Shown: positions 28,226 to 41,603, numbered from the stretch's first letter. The stretch: DNA of 64,000 bases from Hoplostethus atlanticus (GCA_034670405.1 JAXDDX010000014.1:5341001-5405000); one strand, 5' to 3'. The notes: generated from the sequence alone by a model not told the origin. Numbers and translations are program-made.

Positions 28226-29891
28226 ACAAGTCAATTGGCCTAGCTCACAACACAAACAGAAACTGTGCGTACTTCTTAACCCTAGGCTAGTTAAATAACA
28301 CACTAAATCAAAACAGCTAAAACAACAAGATATAAGGACAAATAACAACAGTTAGGCCTGAAGGTGTGGCTACAAATACAAACTGACCAACTAGCAGCTA
28401 ACAATAGACTATTGAATAAAGCAGTCTAAGTACAGCTAATAGCAACTTGATAAGCAAGAAAAATATACTCAGCCTATTCTAGATGAGTCAAGCAGTTCAG
28501 AATCCCTCCAGAAGTGAAATCACCAGGTGACTAATAGTAAGACCACAGAAACCTTTACTTTTATTGACCAATCTGGCCCAAGTCAACATCTTACTGTCCC
28601 CAGGCCATTGAACAATCCTTATTGTCAGGATTCAGGATTCAGCAATGAAAATTACTGCCAAGTTTTTTTTACTAACAAGAGGAGTACTCTCCAGCAGCAA
28701 ATATCATGGTTTTAGATTTAGTGTACTGTCTTGAAGTGAAGAACTATGGAGAGGTACTTACCGCAGCTTGTCTCTGATTACTGGGTCAAATAAAGGTCAG
28801 AGCTGATTTATTACACAAGCAGTATACAGTAGATCTGTCTGATATTACATCTTCTTCAGATTCATTACATCTTCAGATATGCATGGTTTCAGCGTGAGCA
28901 ATTGTATCCACATAATCAGAATCAGTCATTATCATGGCAGCAATGAGATAGTGCAATCAAAAAAAAAAATTCTGACAGTGAGACGACAATCTTAAACGCC
29001 CAGACTTCTCTCCACACTTGACCGTTTTAGCGCTGAGCCTGTGCAAGTGAAAATGACACATTTTGTTTTCTGATGGCAGAGGCAATTAGTGTACAGCATT
29101 ATGAAGTTTCCCCAGAGGTAAGCTCAGTGAAGAGGGCTTAATACTGTTCTCTGTAGCTGCCACAGGTACACTCTAGGACCTGTAGGGAGCTGAAGTGACA
29201 GCTGCGTCCAAGGAATGTCAAAATGGCTACTCAGCCTGCTGTGTGACCCTCTGTCCAGAGCCCTCATCCAACTAGATCTGAAATGACACATGGAGATATT
29301 GCCGTGAAATTATATTTTATCATGAGCACTGTAAAAACCTTGGGCTTTCACATTTAAAAGGTTACTGAAACTGACACACTATATTTCAACAGTGATTTCA
29401 TTATAAGAGGCTGCTAGAATATTTCACCTGTTTGACATCCACTGAACCAATGATGTTTTATTTCTCTTTTCTTCCACTTAAACTCTTCTACCTCGTTTAG
29501 GATGGTCTCATTTGTGACTCATTTGTGACTTCCCTAGACGAGCGGGGTCTCCGATAGCATTACGCCCTGCGCCATTTTGTAGAAGTGCAGTGTAACATGT
29601 GCACCTGTTACTTTAACTTGTAGAAAATCATACATTTTTTAATAATATATGATGTAACCAGGGGTGAATATTTGTTTTGACGGTCGCTTTAAGCTGCCAT
29701 TGAATGTAGATTGCATACTCTTAACCCACCAGTTTGACTAAAAAGACAGACTCAGAGAGAAAGCGATACATAGTTTGTAGTGATCAGTTCCTCAGCTCAG
29801 CATCCACATCACTCCCCACACGACTCTACACAATGCAGTGTGTTTGAACAGTACAGGCCTACAGTGATATATTGTAGAGTGCTGGCTGTCT
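28226..29891. other. Intergenic, no gene seen
   Basis: The first ~300 bases may be LINE 5' UTR, but I cannot show it. The rest has no named element. A small duplication (TCATTTGTGACTCATTTGTGAC) occurs near 29508-29530. Confidence 0.5.
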
Positions 29892-30030
29892 GATCTGTTG
29901 CTGTCTCTCTCCTCACGCCTCCCTTCTGAATTCTTCTCTTGCTTCCTCTTATTTCTCTCCTTCCCTCATCTCCCTTTGACTCTTTCCTCTTCTCTCTCTT
30001 GTTCAGTTCAGGTTGAGCAAAATATAAAGA
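29892..30030. repeat. TC-rich dispersed repeat, copy 1
   Basis: Shares with 34199-34310 the order GTTGCTGTCTCTCT, TGAATTCTTCTCTTGC, TCTCATTTCTCTCC-like, and TTCAGTTCAGGTTGAGCAAAA (copy 2: TTCAGTTCAAGTTATACAAAA). Both copies are in the same orientation 4.3 kb apart. Family not recognised. Confidence 0.65.
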
Positions 30031-30428
30031 GAGACACAGTTATCAATGAATGATATATAAAGCTTTAAAGGCTATTTACTGTAAAAGAAAACCAATCCAA
30101 ACCAAAAACAATGAATAATATTGAATATAAGATTATGTCTCAATATATTTCACTAACTCTTAATTGTATTACAATCTAATAGATATGGAAACTTAACTTT
30201 AAGCATACCTTATTTTAAGAAGTAAATTATTTCACCTCTCATCTTCTGTTAGAAAACAGATATTTTTCCATATTTTTCTGTCTTTCATATTCGGATAATC
30301 AATCGCTCAAACCTAGCACATATCCTATCTTTCTTCTTGTTTTGAAAAAAAATCGGAAGGTCAATATATCCTGGCTTGTCTATTTCTGACACTGTATTTT
30401 CTGGCTCTACTTTGCCTCCTCTGACCTG

Positions 30429-30600
30429 GGGCCTGTCTCACAAAGCGAGATTAGTGGGTTAGTGAGCTAATTTTGGGCTTATCTCTGGATTTTCGGTCTC
30501 ACGAAGGTGGCTCACTTTATAGCAGGTTAGATCACCATGGTAACTTGCGCTGCATGGTTATGTTCAGGATATTGAATCAAAGCTGATAAAAAGCCTCCTC
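30429..30600. repeat. Teleost dispersed repeat (family uncertain)
   Basis: Contains TGTCTCACAAAGCGAGATTA followed by TTTCGGTCTCACGAAGGTGG and TAGCAGGTTAGATCACCATG, strings I associate with a repeat common in fish genomes. The ends and class are not determinable here. Confidence 0.45.
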
Positions 30601-30953
30601 ACCGATCAACTCTGGAAAAATAACATCATTACTCCTAGAGGATACCGTGGATTTTTAAAAATAACTTTTACTGTAAAAATTCCATTAACAAAACCAGATA
30701 AGATTAAAAACATTGCAATCAAATTAAAAAATAAATGTAGAGATAGATACTATTGAATTAACAGATAGTAAGAAGGGCTCTTCCCATGGTGTTTACAGAC
30801 CAGCAGGATACCTTTGCTTTCCATTAGGATTTATTATATAAGAGATATAATATGTAGTGTATAATGTAGTGTTTCCAGGTGATTTGCTCACTAAGAGGGC
30901 TTCCATCACACAGCGGGTAGTTATCAGTAATTAATGAAATTTAGTTTCACATA

Positions 30954-31545
30954 CAGTTGTAAGCAAAAGTTTTGCAGCATGTTTTGCTGAATCACCAAGT
31001 GAAAAGAAATGAACACAACCTCTGCAGGGTACAAACCTGAACGTGTCATATTTCTACATATTTTAATTGCTGAATCTGACAGATTGAAGAAGCTATGCAA
31101 AGCAAAACCCACATATCACTGCAAAGGACCTGCAGAAAGGTTTAGCTGATGCCGGAGTAGTGGCACCAGTACCGCGTCATTTACACACAATAAATCTGTA
31201 TGGACGAGTTGTCAGAAGAAAACTTTCCTCCTATCTAATCACAAGTCAACGTCTGAAGCAACACTTGACTTGGATGAGCCAGAAACCTTTTGGAACAAAG
31301 TGCTGTGGACTGATGAGACAAACATTGTCCTTTTTGGCCACAACCACAAAAGATACATTTAGAGAAAAAAAAGGTGAAGCATTTGAAGAAAAGAACACCT
31401 TGCCAACTGTTAAGCATGGAGGTGGATCTATTATGGATCTATTAAATATCAACAAATCATAGAAGCTAATGTTCCAAAGTCAGTGAAGAAATTGAAGCTC
31501 AAAAGAACAATTTGACCAGGGGTGCCCAAACTTTGCATACAACTG
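30954..31545 (+). mobile_element. Internally deleted Tc1/mariner-like element
   Basis: Bounded by TA dinucleotides (30952-30953 and 31546-31547) and TIRs CAGTTGTAAGCAAAAGTTTT (left) and CAAACTTTGCATACAACTG (right, inverted). Inside, the + strand retains transposase pieces: a central domain with FWNKVLWTDETNIVLFG-type sequence (first catalytic Asp) and TLPTVKHGGGSIM. The N-terminal DNA-binding half and the C-terminal catalytic part are absent. At 592 bp it is well short of a full Tc1-like element (about 1.2-1.6 kb), so it cannot make transposase. Confidence 0.88.
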
Positions 31546-32394
31546 TAAGTGTGCTGAAATTTATTAGGATTCCCGAGAGTGGTTAGTGCAATAGATTGTA
31601 CTGTATCAATGAGAAGTATACCCACTGTGTCTTAATAACGGGGCAGTGATAAGCCTTTTATTTAAACATTTACATTATCAGCAATTCTCCCCCAGCAATT
31701 CTCTCTAGCCTTGGCAGCGACAACTGTGTTACTTTTCACTGTTTTATTGTTTGTATTGGTCATATTTAGTCATTATAATAGCATGTTCTTCTTGAGAGAA
31801 AAAATAAATGTCAGTAATCCATTTCTGTCCCATATTTCCCACTTTTACAGTTGAAAATGTCAACGGCATTATGTTTACATAACCCCACAATTGTTCATAG
31901 TCTAGTTTATTGCTTTTATTGGTATATATATATTTTTGTTTACTATTTCTATTTCTTATTTTAATTTATTTTCTTGCCATGATAGAAGAGAGGCCTGATC
32001 AAGTTATTTTATATTAGCGTAGCTGCAGTAACCTTATGAGGAGAAATGGAAAATTTGAGTTATGTTTGTCTCAAATATTTTATATCATGACACCATCAGC
32101 TACAATGACTCAGTGATGAGTAGGCGTTCGTTCACCACCAGCTGAGTCTGGTCGAACAACAGGGGTGAGGAGCAATTTGTCACCGTGTTCTCATAACAAC
32201 GGTCGTCTGTATCATACCAACAGTTATGCACACTTGAGTTGTACTGTACGTGTGCACAGCTAGCCGCATAGCCTCTCACTGCACATGCACTAAAATCAAA
32301 GCAAACTACTTAGGTTAGGCAACTACACAACTTTGGTTAAGGTTAAATAAGAAAACCTTCGCTGAAAATGAAAACTGCACTCACCGCAGGAAAC

Positions 32395-32485
32395 TTCTGT
32401 GTATGAGTCGGGACTTGAACCTGGGGTCATCGGTTCAAAAGCAAGTGTCTACACCTTTCCACTACCTAAACCTCCGCAAGCTCTA
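32395..32485 (-). mobile_element. tRNA-derived SINE fragment
   Basis: On the - strand there is an A box TAGTGGAAAGG (32464-32454) and a B box GGTTCAAGTCC (32421-32411), 32 bases apart, as in tRNA-type pol III promoters. Sequence between them does not fold into a clean cloverleaf, so it reads as a SINE head or old tRNA pseudogene. Confidence 0.6.
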
Positions 32486-33299
32486 CCTCCTGTTCCACAC
32501 GATTTGTAGAATATCATACGAAATTCCAGTGCATTACTTCTCGTAAAAGTAACTATGAACTTGATATGAGAACAGGAGTTTCCAATCTGATTTTAAAATT
32601 TCTCAGAGAGAGTCATGACTGAGATTTGCAGCTATTTTTGTTTTCTATCAAGTATATGGATGGTGGAGGGCATCGCTGCTTCAGGGTCTGGCAGGCTGTC
32701 AGTTGACTCCTTCATCTGCAGGAAGAGAGGGGAAAAACAACTGATACGAGAACTGGGGACAAGCTAATGCCACACTGACGAGTAGGGAGTGACATCAGGG
32801 GCCAGCTGCAGAAGAAAGCATTGGTGAAGAGTATGAAGAAAAAGCAAAATGTCACACTGTGAAGTTGATGAAATGGCTGGAGAAATTGAAAAAATAAAAG
32901 GTCTATTATTTGGAGGCCGTATCTCCCCAAAAATGTGCGTTTTTGGTGACAAACCTATTTACTAGAACAAAATGAAGGCTTGTCGAAAAAAGGTTGTTAA
33001 CCACTCCTGCATCAATATGTCATCATTATAGACTACAACCTAACATAGTGAAAGAAAAAAGCTCTTAATAAAATGTCACCCAAATTCACCCTTTGACATT
33101 AACTGGCAATACCGCACTAAAAAGACTCAAAAGACTGAGTATGCATGATGTGAAGTATCGCTACACACATTTCTATGAATTCTGAATTCTGTGTGGAAAG
33201 TGACGTATGCCTTTTCTGTTTATGCATGGTTTATACATTTGGGCCCAGGTGCAACAGTTGTTGAGCTTCAGCTGTAGACAGTTGTCTCCCTGATGTCTT

Positions 33300-33415
33300 C
33301 TCCCTCTGTGTTTTGGTTTTCTCGTGCCACGGGGTGATGCTGAATGTCTGGCACAGCTGGCAGGCCATGGGTTAGGAAAGCAAAGGCCTCTGGTTTGAGT
33401 CCTTCCCAGGACTTT
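33300..33415 (+). repeat. Weak tRNA-like/SINE candidate
   Basis: CTGGCAGGCCATGGGTTAGG followed by GGTTTGAGTCC resembles A- and B-box spacing loosely. It is too degenerate to be sure. Confidence 0.25.
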
Positions 33416-34198
33416 GTTTTTCCCACAGTATGATATTTGCTGTATGTTCCGACCTCTGTATTTCCCTCCTTTCCAAGTGCTTCTCATCCTTTTCTCATCC
33501 TTTTACTTAAACTTGTCAAAGGGTTTCTTCATCTACCCAATTATCCCAATTATTATTATCATGATGTTTAATTGAATTTGGCCTACAAAAACCCCAGGAA
33601 GTAAACCCCCGTAAATCCTAGGATACTGCCCCACTCATTTTTTTGCTTATGTCTGTAAGCTTGCTAGTTTTTAGCGCAAGATGACGAGGACAATCAACTG
33701 CATAGTACAAAATAGAGAGCTGCTCAAGGTCCTTCCAGGGACATCATCTGATGAGCTGAAGTGTTGAAAAACATCTCTGTAATGTAAATGATCTTTTAAG
33801 TATCACTGCGTGTGTGAGGGAGGTTTGTGTGGGACCATTTCTCAAGGCCGTGAATCATGACTTATTCAATGATACATTCTGCATCATAGTCAAGTGAATG
33901 TAAGTGAATAATACTACTCTGAATCCCTGTACTGCATTGGTTCCCAGCAAAATAGCCAGTCGTTACTTACCAGCAGCCCTGGTGAATGTTGCAAGGTGTA
34001 TGTGTGTGGACCATTGTCTCTTCAGATCAAGGATTTGATCAACTTGAACTAAATTTCTACTGATGCCTCATACTCATGTCACTCTGAATGTCTTTTTCAC
34101 CTTATTGATACTCCTTATTAAGATCCAATCATTTTAATTCAGTCAGGATAAGCAATAGATAGAGAGAGGTGAGGTGTTTCCCTTTTTCAGCTTTTGTC

Positions 34199-34338
34199 TG
34201 TTGCTGTCTCTCTGAATTCTTCTCTTGCCTCCTCTCATTTCTCTCCTCCACTAATGTCTCTGTCCTCTCCTCCTCCCTTTTTCAGTTCAAGTTATACAAA
34301 ATAAGTATATTAAACGTTAAAGCATTTGATATACAATA
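34199..34338. repeat. TC-rich dispersed repeat, copy 2
   Basis: Second copy of the unit at 29892-30030, same orientation. A TIR element (34339-34849) follows directly, and similar TC-rich sequence resumes after it (34849-34920), as if the element had landed in or beside this repeat. Confidence 0.6.
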
Positions 34339-34849
34339 CAGCGGGGTCCAAAAGTCGACTACCAAGAACTGTTTTGTTTCAAATAATTTATCAAAAACAC
34401 ATTTGTCAAATGACATTATTATTATTTCTCAAACAAGATTACATAATTAAAAAAATAATTTAATAAACAATTAAAATGTTTTTCAACAGAAGTCCTTTTT
34501 CAAAGTTAAAGGACTAGCAGTAGCGACAATAATGCATAAGACCATCAGTATCTGGTATTAGTTGAACAATTCACCAGAACACTTCACATTGTGTATTAAG
34601 AGCATATATGTGTTCATATAGCATGAAATATATTGTGTGACAACAAGAGAAAACCTTACCAACACGTTTCAATTTCATACAAGCATTTCTCAAAATCTAA
34701 ATCTAAACATTTTCATTTGTTTCAGTTCCAAATAATGTATTCTTGAATAAGACGTATCAACTGAGTAAAACATTTCATTCATTTTTGATAAATGATGAAA
34801 ACAAACAGTTCTTAGTAGTGGACTGAGACAAAAGTGGACACCTTTGCTG
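34339..34849. mobile_element. Tc1/mariner-type MITE
   Basis: Starts after TA with CAGCGGGGTCCAAAAGTC and ends GTGGACACCTTTGCTG, near inverted matches. Longer subterminal arms pair too: CTACCAAGAACTGTTTTGTTT and AATTTATCAAAAAC at left against CATTTTTGATAAATGATG and AAACAAACAGTTCTTAGTAG at right. It is about 511 bp with an AT-rich, non-coding interior. TA at the left and the CAG-type end suggest Tc1/mariner mobilisation. The right target base pair looks mutated. Confidence 0.75.
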
Positions 34850-35402
34850 TCTCTCTTCTCTGCCCTCATTGCTCTTTCCTCTCATTGATCTTGGTTGTAC
34901 AAAGGCTAATTATAAATGTGAACATACACAGACACATGTCCAGAGATACTGTAGTGCTTAACACCCCCATCTTTGGAGCAATATGTTGCCCTTCCTGGAT
35001 TTCTTTTATTTTTTCTGCCAAAGCTTCCGCTATGCCTTATTGCTTAGTCCTTTCCAGCTATCTCAATAAAAATAAATCAGTAATATATATATATAGAGGT
35101 ACAAATGATCATTTCATGTGGAAGGAAATAGTGTTTTATGCATTTAATGACCGTTATAGTCTCAAAGGGCTTCACAGTACCCAAAGTGTGACAACAATAA
35201 ATGGTTAGTACATGTTCAGCAGCCCAAAATGGGCGGATGAACCTGACGAGGCTGTGCTTCACTAACTGACTAACTGGCTGGCAGACTGAGCAATGTGTCC
35301 TCTAATTTTTCAAACCCATTGAGCACAAATCCTAAGCACTGTGAGCGACATGACAATACATCTTACCAATTTAACCACAACCTCCCTGGCCCCTTAGATC
35401 AT

Positions 35403-35453
35403 AGTGGTATTGACTGGTATTGATTCAAAGAATCAATACCAGTCAATACCACT
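35403..35453. repeat. Perfect 24-bp-arm palindrome with AAA loop
   Basis: Arms 35403-35426 and 35430-35453 are exact reverse complements separated by only AAA. Each arm also contains a short internal repeat (GGTATTGACTGGTATTGA). No host gene or named element encloses it. Confidence 0.97.
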
Positions 35454-36968
35454 TCATTGATGTTTTTATTGAATATTCAATCCTGGATTTGAAGACTGAA
35501 ACAGAAAACTGTTCTTGTTTTTGAATGTCCACTGTGCAGTAGAACTAGCTGATCTAGGGGTAGGTGGAGCTCCTTTGGTCTGGGTGAGTGTCTAGTAGAA
35601 TTGTCCAGTCATGTGATGTGGCACTGGCTGCATCCACTGCATCCATATATTTTTATGTTTAGAGAACAAATATCCACTCTTGGAACACCCACCCTGATTT
35701 TGGCTAGCCTCATAACTGTGCATACTGTTGACCAATCAGAGCATGCATTCAAATAATTTCTCTGGAAGTGATTGAGATTGGAAAAATACGATTTTCATTG
35801 CACTGGACCTTTGACATAAGCTGTTTTTTCCTGCTCAATAACAGGTACACACATGAATAGCAATAGCATGCATTGCAGCTGCTGTATGTCGGAAACAAAA
35901 CATCATGATATCTGCTGGACACAAGGAAAGCCCAATAACTTGCATTTTTATTTTAATCTGTATTTAATCTGCAGCTGTAAAAAAAATATGACCACAAACC
36001 TTAGAAGAAAACATCATGTTTTAATTGAATACAATATAATAATTGAATTGGTGGATACGTGGTGGATACTGTTTTAAACTCATTCACACTCCCACTCTCA
36101 CAGTGTTTATGATCTTGATCTGCAGTAATTGTAGTAGAAACAAGGTTCTTGTTTGTCATCGAATGCCATCACTAAATACAATCTGTTAGTGAGCATGGCA
36201 TACATGTCAAAAAGAGATCCTTGATTTTGATAGTTGTGAAGGCAGCTTCATGTAAGGTGTAACATTCCCTAAATTCTTAAATCCTGATCAATGGTATGAG
36301 TGGCATGGCAATGTTTGCAGTCTCCTCACTTTGATGCCTCCTGTCTTATTACAACAGGAGAGGTTGTTTGCTCTCTTTTACATCAAAGCTGATTTGTGTT
36401 GAATAGCCCTTTCAGCAGCAGGTGTGATATAGGAGCAAAGATGACAACTCAGCTGTGCCCCTGGGTTGTCCCTGGCTGCTCCAATACAAACTTAAATAGT
36501 CATGGCAAATATGACTTTATATTTCTAACTGGTTAGAGAACAGAACGCTCTGTAAGTGAGGACATTCTTTTACTAAAGCAGTGCTCACAAGCCGGCACCA
36601 TTTCCCCTAGATTTACCAAATTGAACATGCCAGATTCAATTCATGTGTGATGTGAGTGCAATCATAACGCCGGAAGTTAATGTGCAATTTTTGTGCATGG
36701 GGCTGCTTCAATAATTGTATTTAACGCATTCTATCCTCACAGTGTGATAACAGTTATTCTCCATGAATCTGCATCTAGAATATTTTTGTTGTTATAGTAA
36801 CAGCATTTTAAAGATCAATTTACACGGTGTACACAACTAGCCCCCTACAGTCTGGGCTGAGTAATGTTTTTCTCCACCGTTGTTTCACCTTGGAGCGTGT
36901 CACATAAATACTTGTACCACGGGAATACCTACAAAGGTCATGCATTTATGCACATATTGACATACACA

Positions 36969-37027
<59 letters not shown>

Positions 37028-37429
37028 ACACACTTTTCTGAAAATAAGTGCTTTACAGCCAAACAGTGAATAAGGAGCAGGGAAAAAAGAGAACAATGAA
37101 AACAATATAAGAACAGTTACAGAAGTGATGATTATCTCAAAAACAGGCCATGCTCCTACATGTTGACTGAGCAGATGCACTTCATGGCATTCTCCTGTCT
37201 TCATCTTTCCATCTGCTGCTAATTCATCCACCCCTCTCAATCGTTCCCTTGTACTCTCCCTTTTTTCATTCCTGTTCCCTTTCACTGCTCTTGATTCCTC
37301 TATCCTTCAGCCATCACTATATGAAACTCCTCTTCTTCTTCAATACCCATTATCTGTGGATTTTACTGATCACTTTTAATGCACGGTAAGGCACTATCAC
37401 TGACCTTTCAACCCCTCATGAACATGTAT
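35454..37429. other. Intergenic, microsatellite only
   Basis: No gene recognised. A CA microsatellite is at 36971-37017. Confidence 0.55.
36971..37017. repeat. (CA)n microsatellite
   Basis: Pure CA repeat of about 47 bases, followed by ACGCACACGC interruptions. Confidence 0.95.
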
Positions 37430-37620
37430 GCAGCCTCAGTTCCTCAGGCAGGGTGCTTCTGGCTGTTTCAAAGTCTAAAGGTGACTGGGCTTTTGCCATC
37501 AGGGCCCCTAGAGTTTGCAACAACCTGTCTGAGGAGATTAAGCTAGCAGAATCAGTATCATCTTTTAAAGATGTTTTTATAGTGTATTTTATCCTACAAG
37601 CTGTGGGCATCAGGAGCCAA
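37430..37620 (+). mobile_element. LINE ORF2 C-terminal remnant
   Basis: The + strand translates to SKSKGDWAFAIRAPRVCNNL followed by SEEIKLAESVSSFKDVFIV. This is the motif ending many non-LTR retrotransposon reverse transcriptases (GDRAFSVAAPRLWNSLP, then SSFKxxLK). Only this small piece remains, and it is degenerate. Confidence 0.65.
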
Positions 37621-40600
37621 ATACAGGATATTACAGGTCACTTAACACCTTCGTATATACCAGTGCACTATCAAATTGAATTATGGTACATGAGAAAAAT
37701 AATTGTGTATATATATCTTTTGGTTTTCTTCGGTTTATTTAGTAGTATATAATTAAGATAAAAGTAAGTAACAATAACACATTTAATATAGTTTTCACAG
37801 AATTTTCACACAATCTTACTGGAATTTTTGTTAAACTCACACAATCCAATCCTTGTATTGAACAAAACAAGATAATCATCTGTTGTTCGGTTCAGTTTTC
37901 TCACCACGGTTTGTTCCAAGGTCAACACTGCTCTCTCACCTCTATTGAGTGATGCTCGCTCACCCGGTGTTATTAGTCTTATTCACTTATTTTTACCCTT
38001 TATTCATATCCTTTTATTTTGTGCTGCCCTCTTGTTCTACTTGTTAAAATGTATTTTATGAATTTGATGCTTGCTTTTGTTTGAATGTTAAATTAGTGTT
38101 TTGTGTGTGTGTAATACGCCTCTGGAGCTGGTTGCTATGGTGAAACATCAAGATGGAAAAATGAGAACTGGCATGAGGATTTGGAGAAATCTGCGTGTGG
38201 AGTGTGTAATTATGTATCTCCCGTCTTTGAGGAGGCTGTAAGTGTAAACGCATGCATATCTCCCTCTGTCCCTTCATCAGGTAGGAGAAAATATTGTATG
38301 GGCGTGTCTGGAATATAGTAGCACAGGATTTCAGGATTTTCAGCTGCGTTGGAAGAATATGTTGATAATTTATAAGCAAGAAGGAGAAAATTATGATACG
38401 TAAGAAACAACTAGTCTAGGATGTAGGTATTGTTGGTTTATTGGATTTGTTTGAGCTTTAATACTGAAATGATTTCATGACAGTTCTGAATATACCCTAA
38501 CTACCAGACAATCCACACGTGCACTCTCACACTCTCACACTCACTTCTACCAAACAATTAAGGCTTGAACATGTGATCTCATCAAGAAGTAAAAAGTGGA
38601 TCTGCTCCACAGAAAATTAATTGAGACAGATGTCAAGTCCTTCTCCACAGAGCAGCCTAGTTAACAGCTCCAAAATGTCCATTTTGATAGCATCACAAGT
38701 TCAGACTGTATCTCTGGTCTCTGGTTTCAGAAGAGAGTTGTTCATGTACGCAGTATCCAGCAAACCAGATTATTTTTCCGCGATGTGAAAACAGACCATA
38801 GATTCAACGTAGTGAAAATGAAATTTCAGGATCCGTCTGTTCTTCTTAAGCCTAAAAGTGACACTTTTAAGAAAAATCACTGTTGGAGCATATAGAACAT
38901 TTTGGACAAAAACATGAAATTGTATTTTTGTTTACAGAACACTCCTCATATCTTTAATTTCACTTTGGTACTAACATTGCATGTTTGTCAATAAGAGGTT
39001 TATTTTGAAAACTGTTTAAGAAGGTCCTATTTCTTTTATTCTGGATGGCACTCTGGTATTATTAGTTAACTTAACATAGAATCTAACCCTGCTTCACTAC
39101 GTTCATTTGAAAGTGAGATGTCTTTGTCTATATATTGATCTAGCCTACACAGAATTACGCTTTCAATGCTCACATGGCGATTATTGACAGTGATTCTGTG
39201 GCTCACTGTAGCCTGTGATCATTTACAGAAGCCATTTGTCTTAGAATGCATTTATCTCATTTAACTGCATCAATTCATAACGCAAGTTCATAAATATATA
39301 ATAGCTTGCATTCTGTGTTGATTCAGGGAATGCAACATTTTTCTGATCATTACAGGACAATTCCACATTATACAGGACAGGTTGGCACAAACAGTAGCAC
39401 TGGTATAGGGGAAACAAGCGCGAGCACATGCCCACAGTCATAGATCTATCTAATCTATTTTACAATTTTGTGGACTATCATGACATTAACCATGTCATCA
39501 ATACATATTTTGCTGTTGCTGCTGTAAACACAAATGGATAAGACTTGATGGATTTGCTAAATTATGATTCACACCTTACAGCCAAGCGAGATTGTGTTTT
39601 CACCAAGGCCCTAGTATGAGAATTACAATTCTAGGCTGTGTGAATCCCTGCTGGAAATACAAAGCTTGAGCTATTGTAGAACAGCACCTCCACGTGTTCA
39701 AATCTTGATCAAACATTTTTTTCCTACTGTTGTATGTTTCCCCCTGTTGGTCAAGAGAAATAAACACAGCCACTAACCACCTGCAGCAACAGTAAGCTTA
39801 TGCTGGCAAATCCAGGTGTTGATTAATCACATGTAATAACTTATGACAACTGGCGAGGTTGTGTTGGTTTGCGTGCGTGTTATTGAATAAGATATTATGG
39901 TTACATAGCCTACCAGTGTGCTTTTAAATGATAATTATTCTCCACTGTTGCCATGGTCACAGGAGCAAACCAGCGCGGGGTGTCTGGCAGCGGTAGCAGC
40001 ATGACGTACAGAGAAGACACAGCCTGCTCACAGAGATGCTGAGTTAGAATGCAAGCAGCACACACATGCACACGCTGTCGCTCTCTCTACATCTCTGTCC
40101 TCTGGATCCATTCAGTTAAGCACAATCATTATCCATGAAATCTCTGAATCAGAAAGACAGTCAGCTTTATTTCCCTTGTGTTTAGCAAAAGGCAATGAAG
40201 AGCTATTTGATTTGAACATGTTTTCACAGCAAAAAAAACGGATTGACTGCTGATGTTCTGTATGTGATGAGAAGAGTAGAGTACACAAAGCAAAATTTTA
40301 GGCTACAGTACAGTGGACGCCGAAGGGCTCACCATTTCCTGCTTTCATCTTTTTGTCGATTTCATTTATGAGATGCCCTTGCTGACTGTTTTTTCCCCTA
40401 AATTAGAGGAGATGGCTATGTGTGTACTCAGCCAGTCCTGAAAAGAGTGTGTGTGAAACGGAATAGGACTGAAGTAGCTAACAGTCAACAACTAATAATA
40501 ACAAGTACTTATAATAATAATAAGAAGAAGAAAAATAATGGGGACTGTGTCTGTGACCAGAATCATCTTAGAAACTGTGAGTCACATGCGTTGTATCCTC

Positions 40601-41049
40601 TAAAGATAGATACAGAGCACAGACACAGCACCTGACAAAATGGCACTCTCATTTAACATCCCTGCCTCTCACCTTTCTGCCTGTCAGCAGAGTGTATGAT
40701 GTATGTATGATGTGTGATGTGGATCAGTCTGTGTGAGATGCAGTGCACACCCCTTGTTTCAACTAATGAAGGTCATAAACTAAAAGAAAACTTTTTTGTT
40801 TTTGCAATTTTTGCTTTGGTCTGATAATATCCCCAGCGTATAATGAAAATACATGATATATGAAAACACACAGAGGAACAATCATAAAATGTATTAGTAC
40901 CCTATAAAAGTAGTACTTCCCTTTTTTTGAGAATACTATAAACACATGGTGACATATAAAACAGCATAAAGGGCAAAGGCTAAAAAGAGGCAGCTATCAG
41001 GGGTTAGACAAAACAAATCTAACATGATATGAATATCAAATATTCTTAC
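37621..41049. other. Intergenic, no gene seen
   Basis: AT-rich, with no coding similarity or clear element. Confidence 0.55.
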
Positions 41050-41094
41050 CTTTCCTTCCTTCCTTCCTTCCTTCCTTCCTTCCTTTCCTTTCCT
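41050..41094. repeat. (CCTT)n microsatellite
   Basis: About 45 bases of TTCC/CCTT units, ending in TTTCC variants. Confidence 0.95.
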
Positions 41095-41556
41095 CCTACA
41101 TTCACCAGTAAATGTATACATTTACTAAGTTCCCACATTTAGAGTAATATATACATTATCACATTTACAGATGCAGGTACCATATATGCAGAAATGTGTC
41201 CAGCTGTGCAAATGTGCATTGTTAGCTGTTCTCATTATTACACTGTATTTACAGGTGGAAGTAGCATTATGTGCACAGATAAAGCTGCACTATGGAAAGG
41301 GAAGATGCAAAGGAACTTTGGTGTATTGAAGCAGTCTATCTGGTTGCCTCACTGGGACACTGGGACCCTGTTTCATCTAGCCTGACATTTCCTAATCCAA
41401 ATCATGTTTTATGCATGCCCTCTGTTTGGCGAGATGAGATACAGGGACTTATGTTGATACAAAGTGTGCCTGTGTGTGTGTGTGTGTGTTTGTGTTGAAT
41501 GTTATTGTGTGTGTTCATCTATGTTGGTGCATGCACATGTGGAAGCTTGCCTTTCC

Positions 41557-41603
41557 TAGATAGATAGATACTTTATTGATCTCCAGGGGGAAATTCTGGA
41601 TTT
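41557..41603 (+). repeat. LINE 3'-tail fragment with GATA repeat
   Basis: TAGATAGATAGATACTTTAT followed by TGATCTCCAGGGGGAAATTC. This short motif recurs in fish genomes as the 3' end of RTE-type LINEs. A second, diverged copy is at 44706-44745. Confidence 0.5.

Noticed and set aside
40936..41121. - strand frame with GRKEGRKEGR-like repeat
   Set aside because: It is the CCTT microsatellite translated.
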